DNA of 34,159 nucleotides, taken from NCBI RefSeq assembly GCF_000008685.2, contig NC_001318.1:141299-175457 (forward strand). Reading direction: 5' to 3'. Shown here in pieces: positions 19,911 to 28,240 of this stretch (positions are counted from its first letter, which is position 1; each line of letters opens with the position of its first letter). A program made the position numbers and the translations under genes. Origin of the DNA: Borreliella burgdorferi B31. Lineage in GTDB: Bacteria; Spirochaetota; Spirochaetia; Borreliales; Borreliaceae. The notes beneath the pieces are model-generated. The model was given only the letters and a program-made list of their open reading frames with translations. It ran no database searches and was not told the origin of the DNA.

Positions 19911-21503
19911 ATTACCCAAAGAATCAAATTTTTGAAAATCTATTAAATTGCCTCTAGAATCATAAATCCACTTATAAATTGAAAATCCTCCAACATCATC
20001 TCTTAATCTCAAATCCGGACCATGATTAGACTGCTTTGATATTTTTCCAAATTTATTATATTCATATTTATAAACACTAACTCCATGAATATCATCCTGC
20101 AACTGTCCCAAGCTGCCAAAATTTTTTTGAGAAATAAGCCTATTTTGTTTATCATATTCATATAAATACTCAAAAACAAAATTACAATCAGCAACCAAAA
20201 CTCCATCCTTAGAATAATTTTTCTTTGAAATCATATTGCCATTAGAATCGTAACTAAATTTATACTTTGAAACTCCTTCAAAATCATCTATTGGATTAAC
20301 AAAATCCCCACCAAAATGCTCTTGAGCAATCAAAAATCCTTCTTTGTCGTAAGAGTATCTATAAATCATCACGCCTTTAACATCAGCTATTAAATTAAAA
20401 TTTTTATCAAAAAAAATATTTTCTATTAGATAAAAATTATCATCATATTTATAACTATAAATAGCAATACCTTTAAAATTATCCATTATTTCATACTTTT
20501 CCTCATAAACAGTAGGAATATCTCTATTATAGTTTTTATTGATCTTATTACTGTAGTTTATTATTCTTTTTTCATTATTTTGGATATAAAAAATAGTCTT
20601 CTTCATGGCATACCCATTTTGACTGATTGTTAAATTATTATTATTGTCGTAATTATATTCCTTGTAATAGCAATCTTTATCTTTAAAATAATATTCATAA
20701 CGATAAATTGCTACATTATTTTCATCAGGAGTCAAGTTGTTATTAATATCATAATTTAAAATCTCAATAACTTTTCCATCAACATCATAATGATATATTT
20801 TAGTAGCTACAGAAAATGGATTTGAAACAGCATAAGCCGATTTATCAAGATATTCCTCTTTAATAAGATTATGATTAGCATCATAAGTTAATCTAAACCC
20901 AAAAGTACCATTTTTTGATCTTACGATATAACCATTCTCATCGTAATACAAAACCGTTTTAACAAATTTGGTATGATCGTAGCTGATCTTTGTAAAATAC
21001 ACATTATTTAAATCTTTGATTTGAATCCCTGATTCATTAAATCTGTAAACACTAAACTCTCTCTCATTGTCGTATAAAAAATGATAATAAGAAACATCAT
21101 ATTTATCTCTAACCATTTCATTAGATCTATTATAATTAAAAATATTTTTAATCCTGCCATCACTCATATACTCTATATGTTCAATATAAACACCATTATT
21201 GTTTTTAAAAGCAAGTCCCCTATTTAGAAATATGCGCCTTTCGCTGCGCTTGGACCTTTCTATTTTAATTTGGCTTGCATTAAAAAAAGAAGGCATTAAA
21301 ATACTAAGCTTACCAATATAATCAACTAAAATAAGATTATTATTGCGATCATAAGTAAATTTATATCCGTACTCTTCCTCAGACTCTTCTTTTGTAATCT
21401 CATATTTACCCACTATACTGTAATTAACAGAATAATCTGCAAACCTATAGTAAACTTCTTTTGAAAAAAGAGGAGCACTAATAAAAAATATTATAAATAA
21501 CAT
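19902..21503 (-). CDS. Secreted YD-repeat (RHS-like) protein, unknown function
   Basis: From the ATG at 21503 (AAGGAA 7 nt upstream) the product has 533 residues and a signal peptide MLFIIFFISAPLFS. A longer frame from a TTG at 21566 lacks an SD and would bury the signal. The rest is built of about twelve degenerate repeats of roughly 33 residues, with the pattern V-x-x-Y-x-Y-x-Y-D-x-x-G-x-L-I, about five residues, F, then G-x-L-x-x-D-x-x-G; clear copies include VSKYKFSYDSNGNMISKKNY and FSIYKWIYDSRGNLIDFQKF. This resembles YD/RHS repeats that form beta-strand shells. The protein stops right after the last repeat, with no toxin-like tip domain. No partner gene is evident. From memory it is BB0161. 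Location (periplasm or outer surface) and function are unknown. Confidence 0.85.
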   Translation of the reverse strand: MLFIIFFISAPLFSKEVYYRFADYSVNYSIVGKYEITKEESEEEYGYKFTYDRNNNLILVDYIGKLSILMPSFFNASQIKIERSKRSERRIFLNRGLAFKNNNGVYIEHIEYMSDGRIKNIFNYNRSNEMVRDKYDVSYYHFLYDNEREFSVYRFNESGIQIKDLNNVYFTKISYDHTKFVKTVLYYDENGYIVRSKNGTFGFRLTYDANHNLIKEEYLDKSAYAVSNPFSVATKIYHYDVDGKVIEILNYDINNNLTPDENNVAIYRYEYYFKDKDCYYKEYNYDNNNNLTISQNGYAMKKTIFYIQNNEKRIINYSNKINKNYNRDIPTVYEEKYEIMDNFKGIAIYSYKYDDNFYLIENIFFDKNFNLIADVKGVMIYRYSYDKEGFLIAQEHFGGDFVNPIDDFEGVSKYKFSYDSNGNMISKKNYSKDGVLVADCNFVFEYLYEYDKQNRLISQKNFGSLGQLQDDIHGVSVYKYEYNKFGKISKQSNHGPDLRLRDDVGGFSIYKWIYDSRGNLIDFQKFDSLGNLI

Positions 21504-21531
21504 GAATAAATTCCTTGATAAATCAACCCTA

Positions 21532-21568
21532 TTTTGATAGATTTTATTATACAATAAATCTATCAAAA
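21532..21568. repeat. Near-perfect 16-bp inverted repeat with 4-nt loop between divergent genes
   Basis: The left arm TTTTGATAGATTTTATT (21532-21548) pairs with the right arm AATAAATCTATCAAAA (21553-21568) across loop ATAC, with one bulged T. It sits between the divergent starts at 21503 and 21580, abutting the AGGAG SD of the plus-strand gene. It could be an operator, or an RNA hairpin beside the SD; the sequence does not decide. Confidence 0.8.
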
Positions 21569-21579
21569 GGAGCTTTAAA

Positions 21580-21747
21580 ATGGCTAAAATTTCTAAAAAC
21601 GCTCAAAGAGTGGGTTCAAAAGAACTAATAAGTCGATGGGGAGGAAAAATTATAATGAAATCAAAATTTGAAAATGGGAAAATAAAGCATTATGCAGAAT
21701 GTCAAACTTCAAAAAATACAGCAAGAAAGCCAAGGGATTTATTTTAA
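21580..21747 (+). CDS. Small basic conserved-looking protein (55 residues)
   Basis: The ATG at 21580 is preceded by AAAAGGAG, an excellent SD at 7 nt. The product begins MAKISKNAQRVGSKELISRW and ends KNTARKPRDLF; it is rich in Lys/Arg and has no membrane segment. Such size and charge suggest binding to RNA, DNA or the ribosome, but I recognise no family. Coding is supported by the SD, the lack of overlap with other genes, and its tidy placement between a divergent and a convergent gene (stop 26 nt from the next stop). From memory it matches BB0162. Confidence 0.75.
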   Translation: MAKISKNAQRVGSKELISRWGGKIIMKSKFENGKIKHYAECQTSKNTARKPRDLF

Positions 21748-21773
21748 CAAATAAATCCGCTTACTTACAAACG

Positions 21774-23522
21774 CTATTTTTTTTGTATCCTATCACTAAA
21801 TTTGACCCAAGCTTCATCTTGCTCTTGTTTTGTATAGCTCTTACTTGCCACTTGCTTAGGTGCTGCGCCCTTCTTGGGGAAAGAATTTCTAACTTGCTCT
21901 TTTATTTCCTCTCTTTGTTTTCTAATTTTTTCCAATTGTCTTTTAACTCTTTCATTTGAATCAAAAAGACCGCTTCCACTTTTATTCAAACCAGCTCTAA
22001 AATCCAATCTGGACAAAGCCTCTTTATAACTTTGATGCTTGCCTGTCAAAAACAAAACAATTCTTTTAAACAAGCTTAAATCTTTATAAGCAGCATTTAA
22101 AATCGAATACAAATCAAGTTTATATATTTTATATAAGGGTAACAATTCATTACTATTCTTAAAATATTTTGCTGCTTCAACTTTAATCAAATCTTTAAGA
22201 TGAACCTGAACGCTTTGTGTTTTACAAATTCTCCTGTAATGAGAAACAATAAGATCAAGAAACTTAACTTTATTTTTTAAACAATACTCATTCATAATAT
22301 ATCTAGATACCAATCTACTTAGAACTTCTTCTAAGCCTTCTTCTGTAAAAATAGAAGAAGGATCATCCCCAAAGCTAAGAATTTTAAATATACTAGCCCT
22401 CAATTCACTATTAAGAAATTTCAAAACCTTTTCATATTCTTCTAAAAAAAACTCATATGCAAAAGGCTTGTACAAATAAAAATTTTCTTTTACTTGAAAT
22501 ATTTTTGGCAAAATATCATGAATTTTAGATTCAAAAAAGTACATATTAGCAACTAATAAAAAATTTTCAGGATCGTTTAGCCCTTCAGAATAAACTTTTA
22601 AAATCCCAAAAAACTCTTCTGTATCAATTGAGCCTTTTTTAAACTCTAAAGTCTTTTCAATTGCTTTTAAAGATTCATCAATTTTAACAGCTTCTATAGC
22701 CTTAAGCTCTTCTAAGTCTTTTTCATTTTTAATAAAAAGATTAAGAAACTCTAAAAAAACAAAATAATTTTTTGAAAAAGTAATTCCTTTTTTGCCAAGA
22801 ACTTCATCCTTGATTTCAATTATACCAGAGAGAATCTTGGAAATAGCACCAATAATATTCTTACCCTCTTCTAAAGTTTTCTCATAATCAATAAGCTTTA
22901 ATCCTTTTATTCTAACGAAAACATCTTTTACAACATTATTAGAAGCAATATTAAAAAATATTTTTTTAACAAACTCAATAAAATATAAAGCCCTGCTCGA
23001 TGGAATTATCAATGATTTCCAAACTAATATTTCTTTCAATTGTGATTTTGTTTCAAAAAATTTATAGTTAATATCTGAATCTGCAATAGTTATAAATTCA
23101 TTCTTAAAAACCAACAAACTAGATTCTATATTCTTAACAGTAAGCAAAGAACTAAAAAGCTCTATTCCTATATAAGTTTTCAAAAATAAATCATCAATAG
23201 AATAATAATAAAAATCATAACTGGCCTCATCGGTCAAAATTATACTGTCTGGCAAAAATTCTCCATCAGTTGCTATTCTATTAGTAACTATTCCTCTTTT
23301 AACTTCATAAAGTTTGCGAAATAAAAAATCAAGCTCCCCTTTTAAACCTCTTATTTTTACAGAATGCTCTTCTATAAAAGAAGAATAATCTATAGCTTCC
23401 TTTTTATAAGACAAAAGAGTTTTTAAAATTGATTTTTGGGTATCAGAAGATATTCCTAATTGAGAAATCAAAATATCTACTTCTTTGCTACTCATATAAA
23501 AAATTTCTGGTAATTTTTTCAT
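21774..23522 (-). CDS. Large helical cytoplasmic protein, unknown function
   Basis: This 582-residue protein has no signal peptide or membrane helix, so it should be cytoplasmic. It is Leu/Lys/Glu-rich and predicted mostly helical, ending with a basic coiled-coil-like tail (RVKRQLEKIRKQREEIKEQV) and KKGAAPKQVASK. It has no catalytic motif I can identify. The ATG at 23522 has AAGGAA about 5 nt upstream. It lies on the same strand as, and 80 nt downstream of, the cation exchanger gene. From memory it corresponds to BB0163, a hypothetical protein. Confidence 0.85.
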   Translation of the reverse strand: MKKLPEIFYMSSKEVDILISQLGISSDTQKSILKTLLSYKKEAIDYSSFIEEHSVKIRGLKGELDFLFRKLYEVKRGIVTNRIATDGEFLPDSIILTDEASYDFYYYSIDDLFLKTYIGIELFSSLLTVKNIESSLLVFKNEFITIADSDINYKFFETKSQLKEILVWKSLIIPSSRALYFIEFVKKIFFNIASNNVVKDVFVRIKGLKLIDYEKTLEEGKNIIGAISKILSGIIEIKDEVLGKKGITFSKNYFVFLEFLNLFIKNEKDLEELKAIEAVKIDESLKAIEKTLEFKKGSIDTEEFFGILKVYSEGLNDPENFLLVANMYFFESKIHDILPKIFQVKENFYLYKPFAYEFFLEEYEKVLKFLNSELRASIFKILSFGDDPSSIFTEEGLEEVLSRLVSRYIMNEYCLKNKVKFLDLIVSHYRRICKTQSVQVHLKDLIKVEAAKYFKNSNELLPLYKIYKLDLYSILNAAYKDLSLFKRIVLFLTGKHQSYKEALSRLDFRAGLNKSGSGLFDSNERVKRQLEKIRKQREEIKEQVRNSFPKKGAAPKQVASKSYTKQEQDEAWVKFSDRIQKK

Positions 23523-23602
23523 ATTGTTCCTTATGTTACATTTAAATAATAAAACATATTACATTAAAAATATATTAACAAGTCAAAATTAAGATCAAAT
23601 AA

Positions 23603-24589
23603 TCAATAAAAGTTAAATAACATTAAATTATATAAAAAATATAAAAGCAAAAAAATTAAAGAAATGCCCCTACCAAAAACCCCTTTAAATTTAACCACTA
23701 AAAATAAAACTAAAGTTATAAACACCATTATACTAAAATCTAAAATATAAATATCTTGCAATAAGATAGGTCTGAAAAAACTACTACTAGCTAAAATAAA
23801 TCCGATATTAAAAATATTACTACCAATAATGTTGCCAAATGCAATGTCTGATTCTTTTCTAATTATTGCAAAAAGAGATACAACAAGCTCGGGAACACTT
23901 GTCCCAAAAGCTACAAGTATAATTCCAATCAACTTTTCACTAACATTAAAAACATTGTTGGCAATGTAAAGAGCTCCATCTACCAATAATTTCGATCCCA
24001 AATAAAGAAAATACATGCTAATAGCAAAACTTAACAAGTTAAAAAATATAAAGTTAAAACTCTGATTTAAATTACTTGCACCTTCTTGGAAAGAATTTTC
24101 TAAGCTGGCATACTCTTTTTCTTCTTTATAAAAAAGCAACAAATAGGATAAAAATAAAATTAAAATACTAAATGAGCTAAAACGATTATAAGGTGTTACA
24201 AAAAAAGAGTAAGATCTAAAATCAAATGAAAGCAATAAAAGAAGAAACATTAATAAAAACAGAAACATAAAAGAAAGCTTAAGTCTTTTAAAATCTGCCT
24301 TAATCTTTAAAAAGAATCCTGCTAAAGGCAGAGCAAGCAACATATTAATAATATTGCTACCAATAACATTAGAAACAACAATTTCGTTTTTACCCTTAAA
24401 AGCTGCCACCAAACTTGTAAAAAGCTCTGGAGCACTTGTTGAAAAAGATACTATTGTAACTCCTATTAAAAGTGTTGGAACTTTTAAATAAGTAGCAATG
24501 CCAACTGAACTTTTTAAAAGTAAATTACCACCAAGATACAATAAAAAAATCCCAAATCCTACGTAAAAAAATTGAATTAAATGTTGCAA
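23603..24589 (-). CDS. Na+/Ca2+ exchanger-family (CaCA) cation antiporter
   Basis: This inner-membrane antiporter probably exchanges Ca2+ for Na+ or H+. It has the two inverted alpha-repeats of the CaCA superfamily: VSFSTSAPELFTS (SAPE at 52-55) followed by SNVIGSNIINMLLA, and VAFGTSVPELVVS (SVPE at 231-234) followed by GNIIGSNIFNIGF. About ten hydrophobic helices flank a short charged central loop (KEEKEYASLENS). The frame runs up to 24616, but the SD AAGGAG (24602-24597) lies inside that extension and points to the TTG at 24589, giving 328 residues. That start is 27 nt after the upstream hydrolase gene, so they are probably cotranscribed. Ion choice is inferred from family. Confidence 0.93.
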   Translation of the reverse strand: MQHLIQFFYVGFGIFLLYLGGNLLLKSSVGIATYLKVPTLLIGVTIVSFSTSAPELFTSLVAAFKGKNEIVVSNVIGSNIINMLLALPLAGFFLKIKADFKRLKLSFMFLFLLMFLLLLLSFDFRSYSFFVTPYNRFSSFSILILFLSYLLLFYKEEKEYASLENSFQEGASNLNQSFNFIFFNLLSFAISMYFLYLGSKLLVDGALYIANNVFNVSEKLIGIILVAFGTSVPELVVSLFAIIRKESDIAFGNIIGSNIFNIGFILASSSFFRPILLQDIYILDFSIMVFITLVLFLVVKFKGVFGRGISLIFLLLYFLYNLMLFNFY

Positions 24590-24616
24590 ATAAATCTCCT
24601 TTACAAGAAACAACAA

Positions 24617-26461
24617 TTAAAAAGAATCTAAATATTCTTTTAAACTACCTTTAATCATATAATAAACATTAGATGCATTCCAAAGGCTAAAGCCACTACC
24701 AAATGACTCTTTAATTCCTTTAAGCTGAAACTTTAAATACTCCAAATAAATCTCGTCATCCACCAATCTTTCTTTTCCTAATAAAAAAGCTTGAACATAA
24801 GGCCTAATAACAACCCCATCTAAAGAAAAAGCAAGTGCTCTATCACTCCCCTCTTTATAAATCCTATAAGCTCTTTTTGTGTAATAAAAATTGCTTGGCA
24901 AAAAATCATCAGTATAATGCGAAGGATAAAACATAGGAGATATGACGTCAACATAATCTGATAACATTGAAATATTTTGCCCAATACTATTAGTAGGAAA
25001 CCAGCCATTGTACCCATAAATATCAACAGAAATAGGAACATAAAGCTGTTCTCTTGCCATAATCAAAAAAGATTCAAGTGCATCAACGGGTTGCATCTCA
25101 TACTTATTCATTCTTGAGATTGCAAGAGACACAGGCCCATCTGATGGAAATCTAATATAATCAAATTGTATCTCGTCAACTCCAAAAGATTGAATTTCTT
25201 TTGCGATAGAAATATTATATTCCCAAGTAGCAGGAGAAAAAATATCTACCCAATGCTCTACTTGTACATATTTCACAAGACCACTAGAATCAACTTTTTT
25301 AATCAAATGAGCCCAAGGTTTATTGGTTTTTTTATTCCAAAGGGCGTGTTTAAAATTATCATAATAATACAATTTTGAATCTTTAAATACAACACATCTA
25401 GCAATAACATAAATTCCAAGCTCTTTTGCTTTTTTAAGAATATAAGGAACATCAATAAAGTTTTTAACAGATCTCAACTTATTGGGCAAAGAAAGCTTGC
25501 TAGAATAAGTCAAATTACCATTATCATCTTTAAAATCAATTACAACAGCATTCATACCTGAATCTTTAATAAATTTAAATCTTTCATCAACTGCCTTCTT
25601 ATTACGCAATGTATATGCTGTTAAATAAATAGACCCTTTATTTTTAGCAAGCTGCATCCTTTGTGATTTTTCAAAAAAATCCTGATCCTGCAAAGATAAT
25701 TTTCCAATAAATACCCATTGCCCATTAATATAAGAATAAAAATGATTGTCATATGTTCTGACTAAAATTTTTTCTACATTCTTACTAGATAAGTCTAAAA
25801 TACGTATTATTTGCTTTTTGAAAGGAAAAGATATTTTTTTAATAAATCCACTTTTCTGACTAATTAAAAAAATATCTCCATAAACTCCAGAGGAAAAATA
25901 TAAATTATTTGTCTCTTCTTTTGAAAATTCAATAGCACTAATAATATCGTAATATCCTGCACCTAAATAAATCTGCGGAATCAAACGATTTAAATTTTTA
26001 AAACTAATAGCTCCATTAACACTAAGATAAATACCATGAATCGCAGTTCCAATAGCAATACGCTTGTAATCTCCTTGAGAAAAGGCACTAGATGTAATAT
26101 ATGCACCGCTATTAAATTTATCAATTCCTACTAATTTTCTAAAATTTTTTGAATAATCATAAGAAACATAAAGATTGTTACTTGTAGTCAAAAATGAACT
26201 TGAAGAATAAACATCCTCATAAATAGAAGTAATTCGACTAGGAACAAGCTTATAAAAAGGGTAAACCCACCTAGAATTTATCCCATTGACTTGAACTTTG
26301 GTTATTTTCCCATTAACATTTTTACTTAAAAATCCTTTATGAACAAAAAATAAACTATATTTTTTAAAAAATTCTTCATCGGTTAATGAATATATACTAA
26401 AAACCTTGAAAACAGAAAAGAAGAAAATAACTACCCAATAGATAAAAATTTTCATATACAT
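24617..26461 (-). CDS. Secreted putative glycoside hydrolase (DUF4015-like)
   Basis: The 614-residue product starts with a hydrophobic signal segment (MKIFIYWVVIFFFSVFKVFS). Residues ~30-270 are Tyr/Ser/Asn-rich beta repeats, possibly a propeller (SSSFLTTSNNLYVSYDYSKN). The rest is a TIM-barrel of the putative glycosyl hydrolase DUF4015 type: GSIYLTAYTLRNKKAVDERF, NAVVIDFKDDNGNLTY, FGVDEIQFDYIRFPSDG and PISVDIYGYNGW, ending in SGFSLWNASNVYY. Acidic residues in VIDFKDD and DEIQFDY are candidate active-site groups. The ATG at 26461 has no SD; a TATCAT -10-like hexamer ends 6 nt before it. Met3 is an alternative start. The substrate is unknown; a wall or envelope glycan is plausible given the signal peptide. 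From memory it is BB0165. Confidence 0.85.
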   Translation of the reverse strand: MYMKIFIYWVVIFFFSVFKVFSIYSLTDEEFFKKYSLFFVHKGFLSKNVNGKITKVQVNGINSRWVYPFYKLVPSRITSIYEDVYSSSSFLTTSNNLYVSYDYSKNFRKLVGIDKFNSGAYITSSAFSQGDYKRIAIGTAIHGIYLSVNGAISFKNLNRLIPQIYLGAGYYDIISAIEFSKEETNNLYFSSGVYGDIFLISQKSGFIKKISFPFKKQIIRILDLSSKNVEKILVRTYDNHFYSYINGQWVFIGKLSLQDQDFFEKSQRMQLAKNKGSIYLTAYTLRNKKAVDERFKFIKDSGMNAVVIDFKDDNGNLTYSSKLSLPNKLRSVKNFIDVPYILKKAKELGIYVIARCVVFKDSKLYYYDNFKHALWNKKTNKPWAHLIKKVDSSGLVKYVQVEHWVDIFSPATWEYNISIAKEIQSFGVDEIQFDYIRFPSDGPVSLAISRMNKYEMQPVDALESFLIMAREQLYVPISVDIYGYNGWFPTNSIGQNISMLSDYVDVISPMFYPSHYTDDFLPSNFYYTKRAYRIYKEGSDRALAFSLDGVVIRPYVQAFLLGKERLVDDEIYLEYLKFQLKGIKESFGSGFSLWNASNVYYMIKGSLKEYLDSF

Positions 26462-26580
26462 TAATACATGATACTTGCAAATGAAAAAATATTAAATAAC
26501 AGTGATTTTTATTTGCACAATTAGATCTCAATTAAATTTAAAAATACCTAAATTTTATAACGACTTTGCTCTTAAAAATC

Positions 26581-28101
26581 TTAAGCCCTGCCATAAAGCC
26601 TTGTAATAAAACTTATATTTTGACTCAAAGTAGCATCTAAATCACTTTCTAATAATCTAAAAATACAATTATCTAAAGTGCTTTTTGGGATATTTGCACT
26701 AAATTTATCTCCTAAATTAATATAATCTTGCATTGACACTATCACATTATCAGAAACACTACCCATAGCACTTCTTATCATGTCCCAAACAACAAAATTT
26801 TCATTTGTATTTAAATAATCAAAAATGTACTTTTTATGCAAATCATCTAAAGAATTAATAAACTCTCGTATTGTATCATTATCACCACTTCCTGTGTAAA
26901 CTATGCAATTTTTAATATAATTATGAGGAAGATTTTGATTGCTTGAATCAAAATCAAAGGCAAGATTCATTATTTTCATTCCTGGAAAATTAAAAAAATC
27001 TCTTAGTCTTGAAACATCTTCAAGATCATTTTGAAAATCTTCAACCCAAATTTTTAAATCTTTAATTTCATTTAAAATAAAATTGAAAAAATCTCGTCCT
27101 GGCGACTTTACCCACAACCCATTAAAAGCATAAGACTCGCCCGCACTAACTTCCCAAGTAGAAACAAAACCTCTGAAATGATCAATTTTAATTATATCTG
27201 CATACTTTCTTAAAACCCCAATCCTTTTTGCCCACCATTCATACTTAAATTTCTTTAAAACATTCCAGCTATAAGCTGCACTATCCCAAGCTTGCTCTTG
27301 TTCTAAAAAATAATCTGGAGAAATTCCTGCAATCTTATCTTTGCTTGCATCAAATCTTAGCTTAAAATATTTTTGGTATGCCCAAACATCAGCAGAGTCA
27401 TATGCTATAAAAAAAGGCACGTTCATAATTAGCTCAATCCCCTTATCATTTGCATAGCGCTTTAAAGCTTGAAACTGTGAAAAAAAGAAATACTGCAATA
27501 CCTCTTGCACTTTAATCTCTTTTGAAAGGATATTTCTCAATTTAAATAAATCTTTTTCATTTCTTTTAAGAATTCCTCTATCAAAAAGAACATTAAAAGC
27601 ATTCTTTGACTCTTTAAAAAAATATTCTTTAAACGCAACAAAACTTGCAAAATCTAAAAGCCAATAAGAAGACTTTTTTTTAAATTTTTCAAAGCTTCTA
27701 ACCTCATCAGCCGAAGCTCTATTAATAAAATTTAAAGCGGCTTCTTTAAGAAATTTATCTTTAAAACTTATTTTTTTTAAATCAGAATACCTGGTTTCAT
27801 TTTCTTTTAAAAGACTTAAATCTGAATCTATAAATTTGTCAAGGGCTTCTAAATCAATATAATAAACATTGCCAGCAAAAGCCGAAAAAATTGAATAAGG
27901 GGGAGATCTTGTAAAATCAATAGGGGAATAAGCAAACATTTGCCAATAACTTTGAGAAGATGCAAACAAAAAATCTATAAATTTATAAGCTCCTTTCCCT
28001 AAATCTCCAATGCCATATTTAGATGGTAAAGAGCTTATGTTAAGCAAAATACCACTTTTTCTTTTTAAGTTTAAATTAATCCTTGTTTTTTTATATTTCA
28101 T
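26581..28101 (-). CDS. malQ: MalQ, 4-alpha-glucanotransferase (amylomaltase)
   Basis: This GH77 enzyme of 506 residues rearranges maltodextrins. It has the start KRKSGILLNISSLPSKYGIG, SPPYSIFSAFAGN near 66-78, VPFFIAYDSADVW near 228-240, the nucleophile motif IKIDHFRGF (Asp307) and the acid/base region IWVEDFQND (Glu354). The third carboxylate is Asp407 in TGSGDNDT. Two motifs differ from the usual form: the His just before Asp407 (THDNDT in relatives) is Gly, and the usual WGNPxY is WDSAAY. Published work found malQ active in disaccharide use but dispensable in the tick-mouse cycle (recalled). AGAGG lies 6 nt before the ATG. A TGTTGT-17-TATAAT promoter on the minus strand is opposite 28152-28180. 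Confidence 0.95.
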   Translation of the reverse strand: MKYKKTRINLNLKRKSGILLNISSLPSKYGIGDLGKGAYKFIDFLFASSQSYWQMFAYSPIDFTRSPPYSIFSAFAGNVYYIDLEALDKFIDSDLSLLKENETRYSDLKKISFKDKFLKEAALNFINRASADEVRSFEKFKKKSSYWLLDFASFVAFKEYFFKESKNAFNVLFDRGILKRNEKDLFKLRNILSKEIKVQEVLQYFFFSQFQALKRYANDKGIELIMNVPFFIAYDSADVWAYQKYFKLRFDASKDKIAGISPDYFLEQEQAWDSAAYSWNVLKKFKYEWWAKRIGVLRKYADIIKIDHFRGFVSTWEVSAGESYAFNGLWVKSPGRDFFNFILNEIKDLKIWVEDFQNDLEDVSRLRDFFNFPGMKIMNLAFDFDSSNQNLPHNYIKNCIVYTGSGDNDTIREFINSLDDLHKKYIFDYLNTNENFVVWDMIRSAMGSVSDNVIVSMQDYINLGDKFSANIPKSTLDNCIFRLLESDLDATLSQNISFITRLYGRA

Positions 28102-28151
28102 ATAAAACCTCTATTAATTAATAATTTAAATAAATTCCCACTGTGTTATAA

Positions 28152-28180
28152 ATTATAATAAATATCAGATCAGAACAACA
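28152..28180 (-). promoter_or_regulatory. Candidate malQ promoter
   Basis: Minus-strand TATAAT (opposite 28152-28157) lies 17 nt after TGTTGT (opposite 28175-28180). The leader to the malQ ATG would be about 45 nt. The -35 is weak. Confidence 0.45.
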
Positions 28181-28240
28181 TATTAAATAGCAATTTTAAA
28201 AAAAATTAGAAATTAAATACTTTTATGATAAAATCTATTA

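Noticed and set aside
24590..24616. Longer exchanger frame from 24616
   Set aside because: The extension contains the SD AAGGAG that serves the TTG at 24589.
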